From Acinetobacter sp. LoGeW2-3 (lineage in GTDB: Bacteria > Pseudomonadota > Gammaproteobacteria > Pseudomonadales > Moraxellaceae): a DNA stretch of 64,000 nt. A model generated the notes under the pieces. It was given only the letters and a program-made list of their open reading frames with translations, did not search any database and was not told the DNA's origin. The stretch covers positions 62,001-126,000 of the forward strand of contig NZ_CP024012.1 in the NCBI RefSeq assembly GCF_002688565.1. Direction: 5' to 3'. The position numbers and the translations under genes were made by a program. Each line of letters starts with the position of its first letter. The first letter of the stretch is position 1. Below are positions 1-8,302 of the stretch, one piece after another.

Positions 1-152
1 ATCAATACGGATCATTGAGTCAAACCCTGTATCAGCACCAGTAATTCAGTCACTGATTCCACAGGCCATTCAATCTTGATTATCTGATCCCGTGTGCAAC
101 CTTGTTCCTGATGCACTGGTATGCTGATATGAGAATCATACAAATTAACCCA
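1..152 (-). mobile_element. IS66-family remnant: tnpA 3' end and tnpB start
   Basis: On the minus strand a reading frame open from position 152 ends with IKIEWPVESVTELLVLIQGLTQ-type residues and a TGA at 14-12. This looks like the hydrophobic C-terminal tail of the small IS66 protein TnpA. The TGA overlaps an ATG (15-13) in the ATGA arrangement typical of IS66 translational coupling, and the next codons read MIRID, the usual start of IS66 TnpB, before the window ends. The tnpA part is cut off at about 152, where an in-frame stop and an inverted repeat begin. So this is the edge of an IS66 element whose 5' part is missing. The family call rests on remembered sequence patterns, not on a search. 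Confidence 0.6.
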
Positions 153-216
153 TCAAAATAAGCCAACAATTCAAATTATGGAATCATTGGCTTAAATAGG
201 CTTCGGGTTAATTAAT
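143..216. repeat. imperfect inverted repeat with TTAACCC ends
   Basis: About 70 bp bounded by ATTAACCC (144-151) and GGGTTAAT (207-214), with an inner pair AAGCCAA (160-166) and TTGGCTT (187-193). The outer ends resemble the ATTAACCCGAATC termini of the IS982-derived element at 18034-18347. It lies between the IS66 remnant and the 3' end of the exporter gene. It could be a tiny mobile-element footprint or a transcription-ending hairpin, but no T-tract is present. Confidence 0.4.
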
Positions 217-218
217 GT

Positions 219-1124
219 TCAAATACTAGCTCTTTTAATTAAATTCCAGTTTGTTGCTATCCAACATATAAATGAGCCTACAATTACCATACATGTGCCT
301 TTCCAAAAACTTACTGACAAATCAGTTTGCAGAATGAGCATAGCACTTAAGGAGGAAAGTATAGGAGAACAATAAGTTGCAGCCACTAAAATAGTAATAT
401 TACCCCTCATGATTCCTATATTCCAAGCGGCATAACCTAATCCAACGGCCAAGCCTGCCGATACGATATATAAAGTTGTTATCAAATTTAGACTCGGAAC
501 TAGTAACTCCTCTACCCATAAAAATTTGATCCAAAGGATGATTGCCGTAAAAATAAAAAAAATAGAAATTGGATTATTTCCTTCACTCATTTTTTTAGTG
601 ATCACACAATAAATCGACCATATTATTGCCGCTGCTAGCGCCAAAATATAGCTTATCGGGTTACTTTTAAAATTTTCAATAACCTGGTTAAGATCTAAAC
701 CCGACTCACCTGTTTGAATATAAATAATTCCAATAATTGAAAGTAATAAGCCAAAAATGACCCAAATACTAAATTTTAGTTCTTGAACTAGAATAAAAGC
801 CATTACCATTAAACTAGGCCATAAATAATGAATAATATTAACTTCAATCGATTGTTGGGCATTTTCTGCATAAGCAATAGCAAATGCAAAAGATAATTCA
901 TAGCCACAAAATAATAATGTCCCCAAAAATAAATATTTTTTAGAAATTTTTCTTAAATTAGGTAATTTAAAAATTAGCAACACTAAAAGCGCACTACAGC
1001 TATAGACCAATGTAATACCTAAATCAGCACCCAAGAGCATACTGACTTTCTTTATTAGCCCTGCCATCAAGGACCACAATAAAATTGCACTGAGCCCAAT
1101 TAATGTTGCTACATTTTTTGTCAT
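219..1124 (-). CDS. yddG: YddG-like aromatic amino acid / DMT exporter
   Basis: A 301-residue integral membrane protein of the drug/metabolite transporter superfamily with two EamA-type halves and about ten hydrophobic segments. The first begins at residue 4 and the last ends near 295. The stretch with YCVITKKMSEGNNPISIFF and the GYAAWNIGIMRGN motif near residues 230-242 match the YddG branch, which exports aromatic amino acids and related compounds across the inner membrane. The ATG follows a GGGA ribosome-binding site. It is downstream of, and in the same direction as, the small Phd-type antitoxin gene (34 bp gap), so the two may share a transcript. The substrate is inferred from the family only. 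Confidence 0.75.
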   Translation of the reverse strand: MTKNVATLIGLSAILLWSLMAGLIKKVSMLLGADLGITLVYSCSALLVLLIFKLPNLRKISKKYLFLGTLLFCGYELSFAFAIAYAENAQQSIEVNIIHYLWPSLMVMAFILVQELKFSIWVIFGLLLSIIGIIYIQTGESGLDLNQVIENFKSNPISYILALAAAIIWSIYCVITKKMSEGNNPISIFFIFTAIILWIKFLWVEELLVPSLNLITTLYIVSAGLAVGLGYAAWNIGIMRGNITILVAATYCSPILSSLSAMLILQTDLSVSFWKGTCMVIVGSFICWIATNWNLIKRASI

Positions 1125-1158
1125 TATTTTCCCACTATTTAACTATATTCATTACAAA

Positions 1159-1341
1159 CTATTTTGTTTTTTCATATTGTGATGTATAAAGTGCTTTTTG
1201 ATAGGCTTCATAGGATGCTTTACTGATAATTACAGCAGAATCTCGGCCTCGACGTGTAATTTCAACTGGTTGCCCATCTATGGCTTTATTTATAAGCATA
1301 GATAACTGAGCTCTGGCTTTTGAATAGTTTAAGATTTCCAT
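1159..1341 (-). CDS. Phd/YefM-family antitoxin, orphan
   Basis: A 60-residue protein with the Phd/YefM N-terminal DNA-binding fold: NYSKARAQLSMLINKAIDGQPVEITRRGRDSAVIISKASYEA. Phd/YefM proteins bind their operator and neutralise a Doc, YoeB or RelE-like toxin. The ATG has a strong TAGGAG ribosome-binding site 7 nt upstream. No toxin gene follows: the next gene downstream is a DMT exporter. Nor is there one upstream, where 400 bp of AT-rich DNA lie. The C-terminal toxin-binding tail is short (about 15 residues). It is either an orphan antitoxin left after toxin loss or a stand-alone repressor. Confidence 0.75.
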   Translation of the reverse strand: MEILNYSKARAQLSMLINKAIDGQPVEITRRGRDSAVIISKASYEAYQKALYTSQYEKTK

Positions 1342-1757
1342 CTATTACTCCTAAGTATCAAAACAGTTATAAGACTCAATCTGCACTTGCTCTGTTCTTC
1401 ATTTAAAAATGCTTTATTACACTGGCAATACTTAGCTCAGCCAAGCTTGAAATAAAACTATTCTGTCTCAAAAATAACTTTATTCATCAAATGCTTACAA
1501 GATTAAAAGCTTTTTTATAAACTATAATTTATAGCCTGCTTATCTAAGCATTACCAAATATTTAAAAATATAAAAAAAATGTCAATTTATCCCATAAAAG
1601 GTAAAGACCTATAATTACATCAAATATTTATTCAAAATGTAGGCTTGAATCTAAATTTACCTAAATGTCCTATTTATCCTAAAAATCGCCCATTTTGTTA
1701 TATGAAAGACATGGCAATGAGTTCAAAAATAATGAAAAGGATTTTTAGGATTTGATC
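1342..1757. other. AT-rich intergenic region, divergent promoters
   Basis: About 415 bp between the divergent antitoxin gene and the first FAD oxidoreductase gene. It is AT-rich and presumably holds promoters for both directions. No open frame with protein-like content and no clear operator were recognised. The only clear signal is the AGGA ribosome-binding site at 1747-1750, which selects the ATG at 1758. Confidence 0.5.
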
Positions 1758-3077
1758 ATGGCAAGAATAAGTTCAACACCTGCTGATGATGATGGATGTG
1801 CATGGTTTCAATTGAGTCCCAATCGAGTACCACAACCAGAATTACAAGGATTAGTAAAAGCTGACTGGGTGATAGTGGGTGCAGGCTTTACTGGGCTAGC
1901 AGCAGCACGACAACTTGCATTGAATTTCCCAGAAGATCATATCGTTTTGGTTGAAGCTCAAGTTGTAGGATATGGAGCTTCAGGACGCAATTCTGGCTTT
2001 ATGATCGATCTGCCACATGACATTGGTGCAGCGGATTATATTGGAGATATCAAAACAGCAGGGATGCATTTAAAATTGAATCAAGCTGCGCAGAAACTGA
2101 TTCAAAAACTGGTTAAGGAATATCAGATTGATTGTCAACTCGACCCAGCTGGAAAATACCAAGCTGCTGTAGAGCCACGAGGTTTAGCTATACTGGAGGC
2201 TTATAAACAAGGTTTAGAAAAATTAGGCCAATATTCAGAAATAATTAATGAACAGGACATTCCTGAACACCTCGGCACTCACTTTTATAAAAAAGCTTTA
2301 TATACACCTGGCACACTGCTAGTTCAACCAGCAGCTATTGTAAAAGGCTTGGCAGATCATTTACCTAAGAATGTCACACTCTATGAAAATACTACTATCA
2401 CTGAGATCGAATATGATCAAAGAATCGCTTTATATTCCCCTTCTGGTACGCTGATCGCCAATAAAATGATCTTAACTAATAACGCTTTCGCATCGCACTT
2501 TGGATTTTTAAAAGGTCGCTTATTACCCGTTTTTACCTACGCTAGTATGACTCGAATACTGACTAAAGAAGAACAGCAAACTTTGGGTGGGAAAAAAACT
2601 TGGGGCATTATTCCGGCCGATCCATTTGGTAGCACACTCAGACGTACGCCAGATAATCGTTTGTTAGTTCGTAATAGTTTTAGCTTTAATCCTGATGGTC
2701 GTAGTAAGCAATATTTCTTATCAGGAGTTAATAAACGGCAAAAACAATCATTTCAAAACAGATTCCCAATGTTGCCCAATGTAGAGTTTGAATATACATG
2801 GGGCGGTTCAATGTGCTTATCGCGTAATCATGAATCATTTTTTGGGCAATTGGCACCAAATGTTTATGGGGCCTTATGCTGGAATGGCTTAGGCACGACC
2901 AAAGGAACGATTGCTGGCACCTTACTGGCAGACTGGCTTGCTGGGGAAAGAAATGAACTAATTGATTTCTTGATTTCCTCTCCAGGACCGAATGCTAATC
3001 CACCTCAACCTTTTTTATCGCTGGGCGTCAATCTTAATCTAATGCTTGGACAATATAGATCAGGCCTAGAAAGTTAA
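1758..3077 (+). CDS. FAD-dependent amine/amino-acid oxidoreductase (DAO family)
   Basis: About 439 residues. A Rossmann dinucleotide-binding motif VIVGAGFTGLAAARQL lies near residues 34-49, followed by the VEAQVVGYGASGRNSGF signature shared by DadA, PuuB/OrdL and sarcosine-oxidase-like flavoproteins. A C-terminal WGGSMCLSRNHESFFGQL and GLGTTKGTIAGTLLADWL complete the FAD fold. These cytosolic or membrane-associated enzymes oxidise a C-N bond to an imine. An upstream in-frame TTG at 1752 is only 1 nt from the AGGA box, so the ATG at 1758 is chosen. It is the first gene of a same-direction set with an MFS carrier, cupin, RidA and a GlpD-like protein. The RidA neighbour fits imine-forming chemistry. 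The exact substrate is unknown. Confidence 0.8.
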   Translation: MARISSTPADDDGCAWFQLSPNRVPQPELQGLVKADWVIVGAGFTGLAAARQLALNFPEDHIVLVEAQVVGYGASGRNSGFMIDLPHDIGAADYIGDIKTAGMHLKLNQAAQKLIQKLVKEYQIDCQLDPAGKYQAAVEPRGLAILEAYKQGLEKLGQYSEIINEQDIPEHLGTHFYKKALYTPGTLLVQPAAIVKGLADHLPKNVTLYENTTITEIEYDQRIALYSPSGTLIANKMILTNNAFASHFGFLKGRLLPVFTYASMTRILTKEEQQTLGGKKTWGIIPADPFGSTLRRTPDNRLLVRNSFSFNPDGRSKQYFLSGVNKRQKQSFQNRFPMLPNVEFEYTWGGSMCLSRNHESFFGQLAPNVYGALCWNGLGTTKGTIAGTLLADWLAGERNELIDFLISSPGPNANPPQPFLSLGVNLNLMLGQYRSGLES

Positions 3078-3186
3078 TTCATTCACTAATCAGCATAAAC
3101 ATATTCGCCTAAAACATGAGGCAAGGATTCTTATGTTTAAAAAATGGTTAGAGCACTAAAAAGTTAACGTAATTAAAGGAATTATT

Positions 3187-4566
3187 ATGAATAGAAAAGT
3201 TCCATTGGAGGATATCCCTCTAAATAGTTTTCATAAAAAGCTAACGTTTTACTCTGCTGGCGGTCCATTCCTAGATGGTTATGTATTAAGCATCATCGGG
3301 GTGGTGATGTTTCAAATTTCAGAATCTTTACAGTTAACAACACTGTGGCAAGGACTCATTGCTTCTTCTGCATTAGTGGGTGTATTTCTAGGTGGCTTTC
3401 TTGGTGGATGGTTCACAGACAAATATGGTCGTAAAGTACTTTATTTAGTTGATCTAATAGCAATTGTTGGGTTCTCAGTTGCTCAATTCTGGGTTGAATC
3501 TGCCATTATGTTATTTATATGGCGGCTCTTGATTGGAATTGCAGTTGGCGCTGACTATCCAATTGCAACTTCATTTTTAGCAGAATATTTACCAAAGAAA
3601 AATCGTGGGCCGCGTCTTGCTGCAATGGTAATGATGTGGTTCGCAGGTGCAGCAGCATCTTATATCGTTGGTGAGCTAATATTAAGCTATGTTGGTGGTC
3701 CAGATGCATGGCGTTGGGTATTAGCTAGTACTATTATTCCGGGTGCAATTTTCCTAATTGCCCGTGCGGGTACACCTGAATCTCCTCGCTGGCTGCTCAA
3801 CAAAGGCCGTATAAAAGAAGCCGATTTGGTTATTAAAAAGGTATATGGACCTGAGTACTCAATTAGTGACCTATCTGAACAACAAGTAGATGAAAAATCG
3901 AAAGTTCCTGTTGGTGCTTTATTCCACTCCGGCTATGGTAAACGCATGTTGTTTATCTGTTTATTCTGGACTTGCGCCATTATCCCAATCTATGCAATTT
4001 ATTCTTTTGCACCTCAATTTGTTAAAGCCTTAAATTTAACTGGTTCCATGGCAACTTGGGGTTCTGTAGCCATTACAGTCCTGTTTTTAATTGGCTGCAT
4101 GTTAGCCAGTATGCTAGTAAGCGTTATGGGCCGTAAAAAATTACTCTTTCATAGCTTCTTATGGTCTGGAGTAGCTATTTTCCTATTAGGTATTAACCCA
4201 TCTGCCTCTGCTACCCTTGTGCTGATTTTATTTGGTGGCTTCGCCATTCTAATGGGAGGTGCTCAAGTTCTACAGTATGTTTATCCAAATGAACTTTTCC
4301 CTACAGAGATCCGCGCTTCAGCAGTTGGATTGGGTACATCATTAAGCCGCATTGGTGCAACTATAGGCACATATTTAGTTCCATTCTCTTTGGCTTCATT
4401 AGGCGTATCTACAACAATGGTAATTGCTTCAATTATTTGCCTTATTGGTGCATGGTCAGCTTGGGCATTGGCGCCAGATATTGACTCTATGGACCTGAAT
4501 GATGCAGCAAGATTAGATAATGAGCCTAAATCAACGGTTCGCAATCCTAAAATTAAATTTGATTAA
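3187..4566 (+). CDS. MFS transporter (sugar/aromatic-acid porter type)
   Basis: A 459-residue major facilitator with 12 predicted membrane segments. Segment 2-3 carries the diagnostic GGWFTDKYGRKVLY loop and segment 5 is followed by PESPRWLLNKGR, both typical of sugar-porter and AAHS-like carriers. The second half has MGRKKLL and PNELFPTEIRASAVGLGTSLSRIG. It presumably imports, by proton symport, the substrate of the surrounding oxidases. An AAAGGA box lies 6 nt before the ATG. It sits 109 bp after the first oxidoreductase gene and 17 bp before the cupin gene, so it belongs to this transcription unit. Confidence 0.85.
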   Translation: MNRKVPLEDIPLNSFHKKLTFYSAGGPFLDGYVLSIIGVVMFQISESLQLTTLWQGLIASSALVGVFLGGFLGGWFTDKYGRKVLYLVDLIAIVGFSVAQFWVESAIMLFIWRLLIGIAVGADYPIATSFLAEYLPKKNRGPRLAAMVMMWFAGAAASYIVGELILSYVGGPDAWRWVLASTIIPGAIFLIARAGTPESPRWLLNKGRIKEADLVIKKVYGPEYSISDLSEQQVDEKSKVPVGALFHSGYGKRMLFICLFWTCAIIPIYAIYSFAPQFVKALNLTGSMATWGSVAITVLFLIGCMLASMLVSVMGRKKLLFHSFLWSGVAIFLLGINPSASATLVLILFGGFAILMGGAQVLQYVYPNELFPTEIRASAVGLGTSLSRIGATIGTYLVPFSLASLGVSTTMVIASIICLIGAWSAWALAPDIDSMDLNDAARLDNEPKSTVRNPKIKFD

Positions 4567-4583
4567 ATACACGGAGAATTATC

Positions 4584-4934
4584 ATGACTCAGACATTAAT
4601 TGTGGTTAAAAATGCTGTAAATGCTGAATTGGGCGCACCTGCTCCTGCGAAGCTACCAGTTGGTGATTTACTTGCCTTACAAAGTACAGCACAGGATCAA
4701 GAGTCACAGGAGCTTGAAGCTAGTATCGGTATTTGGGAAAGTTCTCCGGGGCAATTTAAACGCCATGTTGCTAATCGTGAATTTAGTCATATTGTTAAAG
4801 GTCGGTGTACCTTTACTCCAGAGGGAGGCGAACCTGTAGAACTTTGTGCAGGGGATGCTGTGTTATTCCCAGCTAACTGCCAGGGTGTCTGGGATATTCA
4901 AGAAGACTTTCGAAAAACTTACTGTATTTTTTAG
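4584..4934 (+). CDS. small cupin-domain protein (cupin_3/DUF861 type)
   Basis: A 116-residue single-domain cupin. The core reads GIWESSPGQFKRHVANREFSHIVKGRCTFTPEGGEPVELCAGDAVLFPANCQGVWDI, which matches the cupin_3 family found beside amine- and ureide-catabolic enzymes. The family forms a small beta-barrel and often has an unassigned sugar- or amine-related role. The usual metal-binding His pair is only partly present, so catalysis is uncertain. It starts 17 bp after the MFS gene with a GGAG box and is followed 11 bp later by the RidA gene, so it is clearly in the same operon. Confidence 0.8.
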   Translation: MTQTLIVVKNAVNAELGAPAPAKLPVGDLLALQSTAQDQESQELEASIGIWESSPGQFKRHVANREFSHIVKGRCTFTPEGGEPVELCAGDAVLFPANCQGVWDIQEDFRKTYCIF

Positions 4935-4945
4935 GATCCAAAGTT

Positions 4946-5296
4946 ATGGCAGACATTAAACGGATCATGAGTGGATTACGTGCTAGTCAAGTAGTAATAA
5001 GTGGGAATCAACTTGAGACCGCTGGTATTGTAGCTGAATGTACAGATAAAGGTATTATCGAGCAGACCGAATCTGTATTAGCTCAATTAGAGCAGCTCTT
5101 ACATACAGCAGGTATAGATAAAAACCATATCACACGTATTCAAATATGGCTCTCAGATATGGCTCATTTTAATGAGATGAATCAGGTCTATGACACATGG
5201 GTCAGCACTATTGAAAAGCCAGCACGTGCATGCGTGGGTGCTCAATTAGCTAGTCCTGATTATTTAATCGAGATTCAAGCAACTGCATCGATTTAA
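4946..5296 (+). CDS. RidA/YjgF-family protein (enamine/imine deaminase)
   Basis: A 116-residue YjgF/YER057c/UK114-family protein. RidA members hydrolyse reactive enamine and imine intermediates released by PLP or flavin enzymes. Its sequence contains TESVLAQLEQLLHTAGIDKNHITRIQIWLSDM and the C-terminal ARACVGAQLASPDYLIEIQATASI. The latter has the conserved Arg that contacts the carboxylate and the terminal Glu of the RidA site. An AGGA box lies 9 nt upstream of the ATG. Placement between FAD-dependent C-N oxidising enzymes supports a role in clearing imines from their products. Confidence 0.85.
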   Translation: MADIKRIMSGLRASQVVISGNQLETAGIVAECTDKGIIEQTESVLAQLEQLLHTAGIDKNHITRIQIWLSDMAHFNEMNQVYDTWVSTIEKPARACVGAQLASPDYLIEIQATASI

Positions 5297-5366
5297 TCCT
5301 TTTAAGGGCGTATTCCATAGTGGATATGCCCTTAATGATGTTATTGATAATTTTTTGAGGGAAAAA

Positions 5367-6857
5367 ATGGAAAGACTGCCATTATATCAACTAGATCAGC
5401 AAGTCTTTGATGTAGTTGTAATCGGAGGAGGTGCCGTAGGTTGTGCCTCGGCTAGACAGCTTGCAGGTAGAGGATTTAAATGTTTGCTCATTGATCGTAG
5501 TGATTTTGCTGCCGGGACCTCTTCACGCTCAAGTCGTATGCTGTATTCAGGACTTGGCTATCTTGCTACTAAACATCCTCTCTGGCAAATACCCTTCCGT
5601 CCTGCAGAAATGATCCAACGTTTACGTTATACCGCTGAAGTAATGCGCTGCCGGGCTGAGCTGGTTCAGGAAATGCCAAATCATCTTACTAAGCATACCT
5701 TTGTCTATCCATTTCGTGAAGGAGATCAATTTCCACCACCATTAGTTAATATAGGATTTAAATTAATTGAAGGGATGGATGGCTGGAAAGTTCCACTTGC
5801 TTATCAACGTACTTCAAGAGACGGTGCTGCTGAAAAAATTCCACTTGTCCGTGGACTACATCCAAAAGTTAAGAGTGTCGGTATTTTTGAGGAATACATG
5901 TATGCTTGGCCTGAGCGTATTTGTCTGGATACTGCTCTAGATGCGGAACAAAAAGGGGCAATTATTCGTAACTATACAGAAGTGACTGCAATTACTCCGC
6001 AAGACCAAGGTTGGCAGATTAATTTAAAAGATTGCGCTCCTGATGTTGAAGCCAAAGCTACTGTTCAAGCAAAAATTGTAATTAATGCTGGTGGTCCTTG
6101 GGTCGACCATATTCCGGATGCAGGTGGTGAACTTAAAAAGAGAGTTATTGGCATTAAAGGTGTTAATGTCATGATCCGCTTACCAGAAGCCTATAAAGGA
6201 CAAGGACTGGAAGCCTTTTCTAGCAAAGGTGAGCCATTTTATGTATTCCCTTGGCGAGATTTGCATTTCATTGGCCCGACAGAAACTGTTTTTACTGATA
6301 ATCCAGATACAGTTCAAGTTGAAGATCATGAAATTGACTATATTTTGAATGAAGCAAATATTCTATTTCCTGAGCTTAAGCTGAGTAGAAAAGATGTACA
6401 GCATTGCTGGTGTGGGGTACGTCCTACTTCTACTATTGATGGTAAACAAGTTAGTCTGCCCGTCCGTCTCAGTGAAAATCCGGAAAAACCTGGAATTTTA
6501 ACCTTAACAGGCTCTACTATCATGTTGCATCGCCATGCTAGTCGCTTGGTAGCCAAAGCTGTAGAGTCAAAATTAGGCTTACGCGGTGAAGCTCCCAAAA
6601 ATGTAATTAAACCAGATGGCTTATTTTTCGATGATCTTACGAAAATTATCCGTGAAGAACATGTAGTTCGCTTAGTCGATCTTATACGCCGACGTTTACC
6701 AGACGGATTAAATCCTGATTTGGGTCATAACCGGGCAGAAGAATTATCACATCTTGCGGCTAAGATATTAGGCTGGACAGAAAATCGACGTCTTGAAGAG
6801 CTGGCTTTTTTTAGAGAAGATACTCTACGCACCTATCGACAATTAAAGGTTGCTTAA
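5367..6857 (+). CDS. GlpD-like FAD-dependent oxidoreductase
   Basis: About 496 residues resembling glycerol-3-phosphate dehydrogenase GlpD. It has an N-terminal VVVIGGGAVGCASARQLAGRGFKCLLIDRSDFAAGTSSRSSRML, a middle GGPWVDHI motif and a C-terminal helical domain typical of the DAO_C region. In the first domain the SSRML residues replace the usual SSKLIHGG of true GlpD, so the substrate probably differs. The TTG at 5355 lies inside the ribosome-binding region. GAGGG at 5358-5362 serves the ATG at 5367. It is the last gene of the rightward operon and is followed by a bidirectional terminator. Confidence 0.75.
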   Translation: MERLPLYQLDQQVFDVVVIGGGAVGCASARQLAGRGFKCLLIDRSDFAAGTSSRSSRMLYSGLGYLATKHPLWQIPFRPAEMIQRLRYTAEVMRCRAELVQEMPNHLTKHTFVYPFREGDQFPPPLVNIGFKLIEGMDGWKVPLAYQRTSRDGAAEKIPLVRGLHPKVKSVGIFEEYMYAWPERICLDTALDAEQKGAIIRNYTEVTAITPQDQGWQINLKDCAPDVEAKATVQAKIVINAGGPWVDHIPDAGGELKKRVIGIKGVNVMIRLPEAYKGQGLEAFSSKGEPFYVFPWRDLHFIGPTETVFTDNPDTVQVEDHEIDYILNEANILFPELKLSRKDVQHCWCGVRPTSTIDGKQVSLPVRLSENPEKPGILTLTGSTIMLHRHASRLVAKAVESKLGLRGEAPKNVIKPDGLFFDDLTKIIREEHVVRLVDLIRRRLPDGLNPDLGHNRAEELSHLAAKILGWTENRRLEELAFFREDTLRTYRQLKVA

Positions 6858-6866
6858 ATAGAAAAA

Positions 6867-6891
6867 AACAGGAACTTTAAATGTTCCTGTT
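6867..6891. terminator. bidirectional rho-independent terminator
   Basis: Perfect 9-bp stem AACAGGAAC (6867-6875) / GTTCCTGTT (6883-6891) with A-rich and T-rich sides. It lies between the convergent GlpD-like gene and the GlxA-type regulator gene and can end transcription in both directions. Confidence 0.8.
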
Positions 6892-6892
6892 T

Positions 6893-7945
6893 CTAATTTA
6901 ATTTTTCTACTTCATGACGGCGTTTACGGTAAGCAAATGGAGTTTCTCCATATTGCTTTTTAAACCATAGAATAAAATGAGATGCATCAGAAAAACCACA
7001 TTCAATTGCAATAGTCGTGACATAAGAACTTGTATTCGCGAGTAGTTTGCGTGCATGTGCTAATCGTAAACGACGCCAGTAATTTGCAGGTGACTCATTA
7101 GTGTTAGCTACAAACACACGGTGTAATTGACGTGGGTTTGTTTTGACATGCTCTGCAACTTCCTTAAGCGTAACATGTGCGCTTAAATTTTCACTCATAA
7201 AGGCAATCGCACGCGATACCGTAGTATTTTCATAAGTACTAGGATTATCTAAAACGGGGAACTCATTGGTTCTGATTGGTTTCTCGGAATTGATCAGCAG
7301 ATATTCTAAGCCTTTTTGTGCTCTGATATCCCCACAATGCTGCCGAATCAGGTTCGCAGCCAAGTCAATTGCCGTTCCTCCTGGACAAGTAAATATGCCT
7401 CGATCTTCTACATACGTTTTATCAATCAATGCAAGAGCTTTGGGGAAGTTCTCAATAAATTCATCACGAATTGTAAAATGAACAGCACATTTACGCCCAT
7501 CCAAAATCCCCGCCTTTCCTAATACAAAGCTACTTGAACATAAAGCAATTAAAGGAGTTTTCGAAAGATGCAATTCCTTCATCGCTTCTACCAGCTCTTC
7601 TGGCGGATGTCGTGTTTCACTCATGAGCCCCCCAGCAATCACGACATAATCATAGTTTTCTTTCAAATCTTGTAAGTTAAAGGCTTTAGTAGGATTAATA
7701 GATAAGCCACAACTTGCCGAGACCGGCTGATCATTAAAGGTCATCCAATCCCATTTACAATAAATTTGGAAACTACGAAACGATCGATCTGCAGCAAATC
7801 TAAGTGACTCAACTAAGCCAGTGACAGGGGCTAAAGTAAATTTATTCATTAGAATGAAAGCTACTCTCATATCTGGACTAATAGGATCAGAGCTTTCTTC
7901 AGGATCTAAGATTTCTTCGTAAGCAGAAGTGTTTATGTTTCTCAT
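6893..7945 (-). CDS. GlxA/ArgR-type AraC-family transcriptional regulator
   Basis: A 350-residue two-domain regulator. Residues about 28-205 form a DJ-1/PfpI (class I glutamine-amidotransferase-like) domain with the nucleophile-elbow segment LIALCSSSFVLGKAGILDGRKCAVHF. Residues about 245-345 form an AraC double helix-turn-helix, with LKEVAEHVKTNPRQLHRVF and IAIECGFSDASHFILWFKKQYGETPFAYRKRR. Relatives (ArgR, GbdR, CdhR, SouR) activate catabolism of amino acids and quaternary amines. The gene lies between the two catabolic gene sets and is divergent from the right-hand one, so it is the likely activator of both. The effector is unknown. Confidence 0.85.
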   Translation of the reverse strand: MRNINTSAYEEILDPEESSDPISPDMRVAFILMNKFTLAPVTGLVESLRFAADRSFRSFQIYCKWDWMTFNDQPVSASCGLSINPTKAFNLQDLKENYDYVVIAGGLMSETRHPPEELVEAMKELHLSKTPLIALCSSSFVLGKAGILDGRKCAVHFTIRDEFIENFPKALALIDKTYVEDRGIFTCPGGTAIDLAANLIRQHCGDIRAQKGLEYLLINSEKPIRTNEFPVLDNPSTYENTTVSRAIAFMSENLSAHVTLKEVAEHVKTNPRQLHRVFVANTNESPANYWRRLRLAHARKLLANTSSYVTTIAIECGFSDASHFILWFKKQYGETPFAYRKRRHEVEKLN

Positions 7946-8302
7946 ATTACAGCATTAATTTCCATTCAAATGGTGTAATTGTTAATCATTTTTGTCTTTT
8001 TTATTATATCGCTGTTTTCTCTTTAAAGCTCTTTATATTGTATTGCACTAATGGAGTATACCTCTCTGCCCTATTTTATGAATTTATCTATAACTCATAT
8101 ATGCTGTATAAAATAACATAATTATCTACCTCTACAGTTTACCTAATTAATCTACTGCTTTATAAAAACTTATTTTTATTTTTAATTGGCGATTGTTCAA
8201 CTCGACCAAGACTTACTAATTATTGTCATAATCTTTCTATTCTCCTTACGCATGTATGTCCAAAATCTTACATAGCAAGATATATGTATGATGAGGAAAA
8301 TT
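7946..8302. promoter_or_regulatory. divergent intergenic control region
   Basis: About 357 AT-rich bp between the GlxA/AraC-type regulator gene and the right-hand catabolic operon. It must hold both promoters and the regulator binding sites. I could not single out a convincing -35/-10 pair or operator by eye. The GAGG at 8293-8296 is the ribosome-binding site for the ATG at 8303. Confidence 0.45.
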
